From a virus: a DNA stretch of 49,244 bases. Both the position numbers and the translations under genes were made by a program. The stretch's first letter is position 1. Each line of letters starts with the position of its first letter. The stretch covers positions 1-49,244 of the IMG/VR virus record IMGVR_UViG_3300049929_000018; one strand, 5' to 3'. Under the pieces are notes generated by a model that was given only the letters and a program-made list of their open reading frames with translations, did not search any database and was not told the DNA's origin. This document shows positions 20,285-28,200 of this stretch, one piece after another.

Positions 20285-21196
20285 TTAGCCCGCGTACTGA
20301 GCCATGCCTAAAAACTGAGGATCAGGCAGGGAAACCAGTAACTGAAAGGCCTTATCGCCGTCGCACGCTGCGTTTGGATCATAAGTGCCACGGACATCGC
20401 CGCTTGTGGCAACAGATCCGCCAGCAGTCCGGATACCAGCGACCAATGTGCCGGCAGTCGGTGCAGCGCCATCCTGCATTTCACGCACAACATTCCCCGC
20501 GTTTGGCAGGAATACCGGCAGGCCCAACACGTCACCCGTGCCGAACGTGGCCAGCGTGATACTCCCAACAGGGATAATTGATGTGATTTTCTTGAAGGCC
20601 TTCTTGCCCGTGAAAGTCGTGCCGGATGCGCTCGACTCTTTCATTGCCTGGCCGTACTCGTCAAAGCCCGTGACAGTCACCACAGATGTCCCGGTCCAGG
20701 CGCCCACCACATTGCGCGGCACGTCCAGGGTTTGACCAATTGCGCCGTCAAACGGTGCAGCGATCAGGGTAGTGACGGATTGCGATAGAGTCAGGCCATT
20801 GGCGGCAGCCGTGTCCGGAGATCCCAGGTTAACCAGGACATCGAGACAAATAGCGGAACGATTGACCTTCTTGCCAGATCCGCCTGGTACGTCCCGCAGG
20901 AAGATAGGCTTGCCCGCGATATTGAGCTCCAGGATGAAGTCCGTACCCGCCGCCCAGGTCGCACCAGACTTGTTTGTAACCGTGATGCTGGCAGTACCTA
21001 GCGTTAGGTCAAACTTGTTCGGGAAGGCGAGTACGCCCTGGCCCATGACAAGGCTGTGCGACATCGAATTATAGAAAGCGCCCTCATCGAAAACACCAAA
21101 ATCAGGGGCAGGACGTGCAGGATAATTTACGGTAAACGTGCCGGCATCGAGAACGGCAGAGGCAAGGTTTCCCTTGATGGTTAATGCGGTAGTCAT
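20285..21196 (-). CDS. Probable virion structural protein, 303 aa
   Basis: Strand-rich and low in charge, with short repeats of Thr/Gly/Ala-rich segments (ASITVTNKSGATWAAGTDFILEL, VVTVTGFDEYG), as in decoration or capsid-fibre proteins. GGAG before the ATG and an AT-rich leader with GATATC motifs suggest its own promoter. Exact role unknown. Confidence 0.6.
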   Translation of the reverse strand: MTTALTIKGNLASAVLDAGTFTVNYPARPAPDFGVFDEGAFYNSMSHSLVMGQGVLAFPNKFDLTLGTASITVTNKSGATWAAGTDFILELNIAGKPIFLRDVPGGSGKKVNRSAICLDVLVNLGSPDTAAANGLTLSQSVTTLIAAPFDGAIGQTLDVPRNVVGAWTGTSVVTVTGFDEYGQAMKESSASGTTFTGKKAFKKITSIIPVGSITLATFGTGDVLGLPVFLPNAGNVVREMQDGAAPTAGTLVAGIRTAGGSVATSGDVRGTYDPNAACDGDKAFQLLVSLPDPQFLGMAQYAG

Positions 21197-21215
21197 AGTG
21201 ATATCTCCGAGCAGT

Positions 21216-21285
21216 CAATACCCACGGCGGAATGCCGCAATTACTCTGATATCGTGACTTTCGATATCAAGGGGTATTGACTTTA
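21216..21285. promoter_or_regulatory. Operator-like cluster ahead of the 21196 gene
   Basis: Two GATATC palindromes (21248-21253 and 21263-21268) are followed by CAAGGGGTATTG (21268-21279) and TATATCAC. A reversed partial motif (CAATACCC) lies at 21216-21223. Similar GATAT/ATATC dyads occur at 24899 and 4132, suggesting a shared regulator. Confidence 0.45.
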
Positions 21286-21318
21286 TATCACTATTTTTTA
21301 CTCACCAATTGCCAATGG

Positions 21319-21900
21319 CTATTTGTCGAACATTTTCAGGATGCGCGCCTTCTCTCCAGCGACGGTTTTATTGATCCCTGCAAGTGTCTGCCTTGCATCT
21401 TCAATCGCTGCATGATGGTTCGCCAATTCGTTTTGCGCCTCCAGGATCTTCTGCGTGACTTCCGCGTGTTCAACATGGCCGGCAGCTACCAGTCCCTTGG
21501 CATGGTCGTCGGCGTGACTCATGACGGCTACGGCAGCCTTCTCCGCTTCGGCTATCGTAGTAGCCCTGGCGTCCACGGCGGCTTGCGCGGATTTCGTGGC
21601 AGTATCGATAATTACCTTGGCCTTGGCCTTGGCCTCTTTCAAGGTTGCGGCCGCAGTCGTGGTATCGGCAACCGCTTGCTCCGAGAACGCTTCTGCTTCG
21701 GCTTTCATGGCGTTGATTTGAGTCACGGTATTGATCGCATACTCATGCTTGGAGAGTACCGCCGTCATCTTTTTGATCCGGTCAATTTCGGCATCGAACA
21801 TGCCGGACAAGACCAGGTGCATGGCGATTGCTTCTTCATGCGTATCCACCAGTGCCGTGGGGCCATTACTTTTCACTCTTGATGCGAATTCTCTTAACAT
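21319..21900 (-). CDS. Coiled-coil virion-associated protein, 193 aa
   Basis: Almost entirely alanine-rich helix with heptad-like spacing (KAEAEAFSEQAVADTTTAAATLKEAKAKAKVI and onward). AAGGAAAA before the ATG. Likely a structural or linker protein of the fibre module; no family recognised. Confidence 0.65.
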   Translation of the reverse strand: MLREFASRVKSNGPTALVDTHEEAIAMHLVLSGMFDAEIDRIKKMTAVLSKHEYAINTVTQINAMKAEAEAFSEQAVADTTTAAATLKEAKAKAKVIIDTATKSAQAAVDARATTIAEAEKAAVAVMSHADDHAKGLVAAGHVEHAEVTQKILEAQNELANHHAAIEDARQTLAGINKTVAGEKARILKMFDK

Positions 21901-21910
21901 TTGATTTTCC

Positions 21911-22090
21911 TTATGGGAATGTGGCTACTACGTTCGGTTCGGGCTTGAAGCAGAGCCGTGTCATACGCGGCACAAACAAGGGAGGCGGCCGCTTGAGTTC
22001 GGTAGGGGCAACACCACCAGGCGCGCTACCAAACGACTGCCATACGAATATGTCATTACTGAAAAATACCTGGCGGGATTGCCGAATCAT
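21911..22090 (-). CDS. Small phage protein, 59 aa
   Basis: Starts MIRQSRQVFFSNDIFVWQSF and ends KPEPNVVATFP, with a proline-rich middle. The ATG overlaps the stop of the 22087 gene (ATGA), and the stop is ten bases before the next start, so it fills the gap exactly. Function unknown. Confidence 0.65.
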   Translation of the reverse strand: MIRQSRQVFFSNDIFVWQSFGSAPGGVAPTELKRPPPLFVPRMTRLCFKPEPNVVATFP

Positions 22091-23271
22091 GGAGAAGTCT
22101 TGAAGGTCACAAACAAATCATCGGCCCCGGTAGCAACCGCGCGCAATGTAACGACATCGCCGTTCAGATCCGCCGCCGAAAAACTTACCCGGTAGATCCC
22201 GTTCGATAGTCCAGTTACCGCGCCTAACGTGCCGGCCGCCAGCGCACCGCCGTCGATGGAACGGGTAGCCGTGACTGTCAGGCCCGCAGCCGGGTTGTGA
22301 TTCGTGGAATCCGTCATGACAAATTCAAAGTTTGCCAGCGCCACATTCTTGCGAATCCCGCCCTTGTCGGCCGCGCGAAGTACCACGCCACTCGTCCCGG
22401 TTTGTCCCAGGATCGCATCAATAGCAACTTTCGCCGCCGCCAGGTTTGAAGCCGTGGCCAGCAGCGCATCGGCAATGGCCGTGTCCGCTTCGGTATTGAC
22501 TTGTGCCGCGCTTAAATTATTGAGTGCCGCAATTGCGGCCAGTACAGCATCATCAGCCGTACCTAGCGCCGTGGCCAATTCAGCATTGGTTGGTAGTGCA
22601 TCGACATTTGTGAGCAGGGTAGTCACGTTACCGGCAACCGTGGATAAACTAGTAGCCGTGGCCAGCGTAGTGAGAACAGCAAGCACAGCATCATCGGCCG
22701 TTCCCAAAGCAGTTGTCAACTCCGCATTCGTGGGCACCGCGTCTACATTGGTTATCAAGGTGGCCAGGTTCGCAAGCGCCGTAACGGTATTGGCTAGAGT
22801 ACCAGCGATCGCACTTGTGACATAAGTTTCTGTTGCAAGGGTTGCCTGTAGTTCGGCCGTCAGATCAGCAGCAGCCGCAGCAGCCGTCATGGTGTTCGCC
22901 GCCATCGCGCCTACACTGGAATCCATGCGGCCAGATACCAGGGAAGTCGGAACGCGCCCCTGGAGATTCGATAGCGCCGTAGCGTTGTCCACGGTTTGCG
23001 GAAAATTCGGGTATATCTGAAGTGTGGACGGCACCGCGCCCGTGCCGATAAAGCTGAAGGCGACATGATCATAATTCGTTTCCGCTTGCGCCGGCGCGTA
23101 GACGTGGAAGCCGTTGCCCTTGTGCGTACAGGCGCCAGATCCCACGGAACCTACGGCCTGAGTGCCGCCATCGCCGGTCACGTAGGCAGTGACTGATCCG
23201 GTAAAGGCAGTGCCATCGGCAGCCGCCACCATTTCCGCGCCGATCTTTTGGCTTGCCACGTTTTTCTTCAT
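22087..23271 (-). CDS. Fibre-like structural protein with internal repeats, 394 aa
   Basis: The N-terminal ~95 residues are strand-rich. A long Ala/Thr/Leu repetitive helix region contains two near-identical units around TNVDAVPTNAEL and TALGTADDAVLA. The C-terminal ~100 residues are an Ig-like strand domain (FEFVMTDSTNHNPAAGLTVTATR, NGIYRVSFSAADLNG). Typical of phage head or tail fibres and spikes. Confidence 0.65.
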   Translation of the reverse strand: MKKNVASQKIGAEMVAAADGTAFTGSVTAYVTGDGGTQAVGSVGSGACTHKGNGFHVYAPAQAETNYDHVAFSFIGTGAVPSTLQIYPNFPQTVDNATALSNLQGRVPTSLVSGRMDSSVGAMAANTMTAAAAAADLTAELQATLATETYVTSAIAGTLANTVTALANLATLITNVDAVPTNAELTTALGTADDAVLAVLTTLATATSLSTVAGNVTTLLTNVDALPTNAELATALGTADDAVLAAIAALNNLSAAQVNTEADTAIADALLATASNLAAAKVAIDAILGQTGTSGVVLRAADKGGIRKNVALANFEFVMTDSTNHNPAAGLTVTATRSIDGGALAAGTLGAVTGLSNGIYRVSFSAADLNGDVVTLRAVATGADDLFVTFKTSP

Positions 23272-24062
23272 CTAATCGCCCCGGTTAGTATTGCGTTTGA
23301 ATTGCGTGCCCAGGAAGGGTTGAAGGTAGCAGGGGCACCAGCGCCGGGCACCCAAATTGCTTCATCGTCCGCTTCGAAAATCTGCCAGGGATTCTCCGAC
23401 CAGCTTTTAACCTGAGAGGCGTTGAATGCCCCGGCAAATCCCTGCACGGTAAGCATTGCCGCAGGCTTTGACGCATCCCCGTTCATGTAAAAAGTCTGAG
23501 GGGAAAAGATCGCCCCAGGGTCCGGTCCCCATGCGCCAGATCCCATAGAGATACCATCCAGGAAGAACTCAGCCGTCGCCGCGCTTGCATCGTAGACCAC
23601 CATAGCCGCATGAACGGTATTGTCAGTTACCCCGAATGCGCTTGTACTAGTACCGCCACCGCCCCAATAAGGAGACAGGCCCAATCGCAAAGAGCCAGGG
23701 GACCAGCTAGACGTATAGAAGGACCAGCCGTAGCCGTTGTAGGACTGCAATAAGTTTTGAACAACATCGTCGCGCAAAAGACCGTACCAGCCAATCGTCA
23801 TTGATCCCCCCTTCGGATCAAGGTCCGGTATGTTCGCCGTGTACGTGGTGGACGTAGAAGGCAAGACATACGCCTTGCCCCCAGGCCCGATAGTTGTACT
23901 CCCAATTGTGCCGGTCGGAGAAATGATTCGGCACATCTCGACAGGACTTTCGCCGCCGATCAGAGCAAAACGCGCCCTTTCACCGAGCGGGTTGCCCCGG
24001 TCAATCCCTACGGCAAAATCCGGTTGGCTTGTCCATTCGCCTGGCGTGAAAAGCAACGGCAT
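23268..24062 (-). CDS. LamG/concanavalin-like phage structural protein, 264 aa
   Basis: Strand-rich, with the lectin-like order SMTIGWYGLL, AAMVVYDASAATAEFFLDG and SENPWQIFEAD near the end, a signature of phage LamG-type surface proteins. Possibly carbohydrate-binding. ATGA overlap with the downstream gene. Confidence 0.7.
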   Translation of the reverse strand: MPLLFTPGEWTSQPDFAVGIDRGNPLGERARFALIGGESPVEMCRIISPTGTIGSTTIGPGGKAYVLPSTSTTYTANIPDLDPKGGSMTIGWYGLLRDDVVQNLLQSYNGYGWSFYTSSWSPGSLRLGLSPYWGGGGTSTSAFGVTDNTVHAAMVVYDASAATAEFFLDGISMGSGAWGPDPGAIFSPQTFYMNGDASKPAAMLTVQGFAGAFNASQVKSWSENPWQIFEADDEAIWVPGAGAPATFNPSWARNSNAILTGAIR

Positions 24063-24536
24063 TTAAACCACCACTCCAAGCGCGAAAGGCGTGATCTTGA
24101 CCGTGCAAGCCGTCGCGTTAGTTGCCTGTTGCGCCGTCCCGTTCTTCAGGTAAAAATTCACCTTCAGCACGCCCAGGAGGTTGATCGTTATCGTGCGCCT
24201 CTGTGCCGCATCCACCGCCGCGACATAGAACTGCCCGAAAAGACGCGCCCCGCCTTGGGAAGTCCCGCTTGGTGCGTCGGTATCGTCGCTGGTGCTATCC
24301 ACATCTTGCAAAACTCCCCAAAGCTCCATCACGGAACCAGCCACCGGCGCCGACGCCCAATCGTTGACGAACAAGGTAGCCACGGCCTTGGGCGCATACG
24401 GCACGGCCCCATCGCTGGTATTGTCGAAAGTTAAAGCCGGCGCACCCGTGAAGTTACCCGCCGCGAGATTCGTTGTCGTGCTGATAACCGCCTGCGCGGT
24501 CCCGAAGAACTGTTTAGCAGGGACGTTGGTAGTCAT
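24063..24536 (-). CDS. Probable virion protein, 157 aa
   Basis: Low charge, strand-rich (ATLFVNDWASAPVAGSVMELWG, RTITINLLGVLKVNFYLKNG). Directly adjoins the LamG-like gene and overlaps the upstream stop. Position in the fibre/structural cluster suggests a capsid-surface or fibre part. Confidence 0.6.
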   Translation of the reverse strand: MTTNVPAKQFFGTAQAVISTTTNLAAGNFTGAPALTFDNTSDGAVPYAPKAVATLFVNDWASAPVAGSVMELWGVLQDVDSTSDDTDAPSGTSQGGARLFGQFYVAAVDAAQRRTITINLLGVLKVNFYLKNGTAQQATNATACTVKITPFALGVVV

Positions 24537-24874
24537 TAGCCGATCGCCACCAATGTCAGCCAGATCTCTTTTGTCTGGTACGCCACGGCATCCTCCACGG
24601 TTTGCACCGCCGATGTGGGATTAGCCGCCACGTCAGAGTTCAGGAGCATGAGACTGGCGGCCGCCTTGTCGGTAAAGAGGTTCGTCCCCTTGCAGTAATT
24701 GGTAGCCAGGTTCTTGCACGCCGTAGTTGTCAGATCCACCAGCGCGTTATTCTTGATTGATCCGCCCGCCAGGGGAGCGGCCAGAATTGCAGCAGCCAGA
24801 GAAATGATTGAACCAGCGCAACGATTCTGGAAGTTTGGATCTTTTGCCGCAGCACCTATCACTTGAAATGTCAT
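24536..24874 (-). CDS. Hypothetical structural-cluster protein, 112 aa
   Basis: Helical, alanine-rich, small, with three cysteines. AGGAG lies nine bases upstream of the ATG. The dyad at 24899-24919 lies directly in front. Function unknown. Confidence 0.6.
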   Translation of the reverse strand: MTFQVIGAAAKDPNFQNRCAGSIISLAAAILAAPLAGGSIKNNALVDLTTTACKNLATNYCKGTNLFTDKAAASLMLLNSDVAANPTSAVQTVEDAVAYQTKEIWLTLVAIG

Positions 24875-24898
24875 GCTTATCTACTCCTACAAAGTTAG

Positions 24899-24919
24899 CT
24901 GATATCAAAGTAATATCAG
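24899..24919. promoter_or_regulatory. Operator-like dyad CTGATAT-N7-ATATCAG
   Basis: Perfect 7-bp arms at 24899-24905 and 24913-24919 in a 69-base AT-rich gap between two structural genes. Resembles the TGATAT/ATATCA elements at 4132-4187 and 21248-21268. Probably controls leftward expression from 24874. Confidence 0.5.
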
Positions 24920-24943
24920 TTGTAAATTAAAACAGCATTACTC

Positions 24944-25249
24944 CTACATGAAGAAGGATACGGTTATGGTCGTGTCGGCCGCCGCTATCACGCCGATACT
25001 TAGGACTCCGTTGACGTAGCGCATGGTCGGGTTGAGTTCGGACGCCGTGCCGTCAGCCACGTCCGCAGGAACGGCCGCCACCTTGTCGTAACTGGCAAAG
25101 AAATCCCCGGTACTTGCGAACATCGCGTACTTGGCGCCGGTAGGCACAGGTATGGATTCGCCCGTGCCCGCGACCAGCGTGCGCGAGTTGCAGTAATCTG
25201 AAGGCGGAAGGGCGAAGTATTCGCCTATTGATCCTGGTAGTGCTTTCAT
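24944..25249 (-). CDS. Small phage structural protein, 101 aa
   Basis: AGGAGC before the ATG. Two-part strand-rich protein: SIPVPTGAKYAMFASTGDFFASYD, then PTMRYVNGVLSIGVIAAADTTITVSFFM. This layout is common in small phage head or fibre proteins. Role unknown. Confidence 0.65.
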   Translation of the reverse strand: MKALPGSIGEYFALPPSDYCNSRTLVAGTGESIPVPTGAKYAMFASTGDFFASYDKVAAVPADVADGTASELNPTMRYVNGVLSIGVIAAADTTITVSFFM

Positions 25250-25257
25250 GGTTGCTC

Positions 25258-28200
25258 CTATCGTAGTGAGGTTTCAGGTTGCTTCTTCGGCCCGGCCAGG
25301 GGTGTGACAAACAACTTTTCCCGCACGTGGCCAGATCCGGCCGCTTGGGTAATTGCCGCAGATACCGGCGCCACAGGCGTCGAGTACAAAGCGAGATTCA
25401 CGGCAGGCTCAATAAAGATGTCCCAAACTGCCTTGGCCGCCGCACGCTCTTGCGTATTCGACTTGGGCGAGTTGTTCAGGACGGCATCGCGCGCGGCATC
25501 GAGTCCGGTTGCAGCCACGCCCGCCACGGGACCGGCAAAGGACTGTGCAGCGCCCCGCTGGTACTTTGCGCTTGAGATGTAGTTAATCAGGGGATCAAGT
25601 GGGGCAATCGGCATTCCCCGGCTGGCAGCTTTCAGCAGCTTTTCCTTGTCGGTTTCCACCTTGCGCCTGTTCGGATCTCCCAGGAGCGCGTCCCGGCCCT
25701 CTCCAATCGCGTAGGCGGCCGCAATGAGCAACGGGCTTATCACCATAGGCATGACCATCTTGGCGCGCTCCAGGCCCGTGTAGCCCTCTCCCGTGGCCGA
25801 TTCCTTGGCAAGCCGGACATTCCTTTTAATCACATTCTCGTAAAAGGCGTAATTGAAGGACTGGAGTTGGCCCACAATCGCCCCTATCGGATGTGACATC
25901 CAGGACGGTTTCGTAGTGGCGGAAGGATTCATGACGGATTGCGAGACGAATTTCCGCACGGCTACCCGGTAGAGGTTGCCCATATCCCCGTTCATATCCC
26001 CCAGGCCAGGCATACCGTCATTCTTTGAATTCACGAAGGCATTGAACGCCGCCACCTTGTCAGCCGGCACGCCCAGGTCCGCCAGGTGTCGGGCATTGAG
26101 TTTCCCGCCGTTCTCTTTCGCCAGGCGCCGGATGAAGACGCGCGCCACATCAGTAGCTCCCACCCGTGTCGCATCCGTCCATTGTGTAAGGCCCGTGCGC
26201 TTGAAAAACTTGTCGAGTACCTTGGATTCAATCTTGCCCACCGGCTCCCCGCCAGCGAAACGCGCGGCAGACAGCGTGCTATCAATGTGCCCGGCAATCA
26301 GGCCCAAGTCTTCGGCAATCGCCCGGCGCATCTTGGCGTCTTTTGTCTTTAAGGTGAGATCATTTAGGATATGGACCAGGGCGCGCCCGGCATCCAGGAC
26401 GTTACCGCTTCGCATCGCCGGCACAATGAATTCAGTCAGGGAGGACAACGTGGCTTTTTCCAGGAAGGACAGGGCGCCCCAGGTCCGCATGATTGACGCG
26501 GTACGCATTCCCCCCGGCCCTATCCCGTAGGCGCGGATACCCGCCGCCAGGCTCACGTACTCCTGTAACTTGGTTAACGCGCCTTGCCCGCCTTCATTCT
26601 CAATCCGGGTTAACAGCCCGTCCTGCTTTTTGCCCTTGGCGTCCTTGTGGTCACGCCAATGGCTGAAGTTATCCCCGAACCGCCTGGCAATCTCCGCGCG
26701 CTTGGCGGATCTCTGGAAATACTGAGTCAGGACTTCGGCCGTGCTGTGATTCAGGAATTCGTTCAAGGGGTGTGACGGGTTATCCACGGCCTTGCCGAAG
26801 GTGCGGCCTTTCAGGAATGGTGCTTGTCCGCTCCCGCCCTGGCTCTTGAAAATGTTGCCGTGTTCGCCGTACACCAGGGAGTCATGCAATTCCTTCGCCG
26901 CCAGCATCGCATTGGCGCGCGTCATCCCGGTTTCGACATAGGCCTGAGTTGCCGCATCGATGAACCGCTGGCCATGCTTAACGATTTTTTCCGCCACGTA
27001 CTCCCGTGGGAAGTAGCCCGCCTTGACTTCGCCCAACTCCACACCGGCTGAACGCAAGTAGTTCAGCTCACCATCCAGCATCTTGCGAATGGCAATCGCC
27101 GCATCGCCCATCTTCGTGCCCGCGCGTGCCGCGCCGGATCTAACCAGGTTGGCCAATTGCTGCATGGCGCCATCGTTATGGACTTGATCCCCCAGGAGGC
27201 TATGGAGCTCCACCAGGCGTGAGTTAACCTTTGCGTTAACAGCCTCGCTATAGACTTCGCCCGTGGCGCGTCCAGATCCGGCTTCGTTGTGGAATTGATC
27301 GATGACAAATTGCGCGGTTTTGGAGTTGCCGGCATTGCGAACGGCCGCCCGCGCATCGGCGGAAGACGAGTCGAATACCGCGCGCACGAACGACACAAGC
27401 GGGTTGCTGCTTGTGGCCTTGCCTAATTCCTTGATGGATTTGACGAACTCGGAAAGGCTTGCAGCCCAGGCCTTGCTATCCCCGAAACCCCAGGCCAGTG
27501 CCTTGTGGAACGGATTTGCGTACAGGCGGCCCGCATCGGATTTGCCGTCACCAGACAGCAGATCACCCTGGCCGGCAGCTTCATCCTTGCTTACTTTTGT
27601 TTCTACGGGTTTTGGCGGATCTTGCCCTAGTTCGAATTCCTTGGCGGCCGCATCGACTTCGGCTTTCTTGGCAGCTTCACGCTCGGCCAGTACGCGCGCC
27701 TCACGCTCGGCCGTTTCCTTCTTGGCCGCTTCCTTCTTTACGTCCGCTTCAGCCTTGCGCTGCGCGGATTCCTTATCTGCGTTGGCCTTCGCTTCCGCGT
27801 CGGCCTTGGCCTTTAACTCTCCTTCGGATTGTTCTTTGAGTCCGAATTCTGGCCGGCCATCTTCTTCGCCAGGTCGTCTTTCAGCCCCTTGAGCGCCATC
27901 TTGTGCGCCATCAGGTCTATCACTTCCGCCCTCTTCTCTGGCGTCAACTTGTCGAGTAGCGGTGTCTTCGTTGTAGGCATGTTCGTCCTCAATAGCACGT
28001 TTAAGTGCAGCAATGTTATCACGGTAATGCGCCTCCAGATCCTTGACGCCATCGTGCGGCTTTATCACATCGGATACGCGATCACCGATTACCGCTTCTG
28101 CTTCCTTCAAGGCGGCCGCCAACTCCACGTCAAGCGCGTCGATCCTGGCTTCCACCTTGGCGTTATGGTCGGCTATGGCTGCCTGCAATTCCTCAACCGT

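Noticed and set aside
21277-21882. 201-codon plus-strand frame opposite the coiled-coil gene
   Set aside because: Composition (many Gly, Arg, His, Phe) is the complement of an Ala/Glu/Lys-rich coiled coil; no start signal or family.
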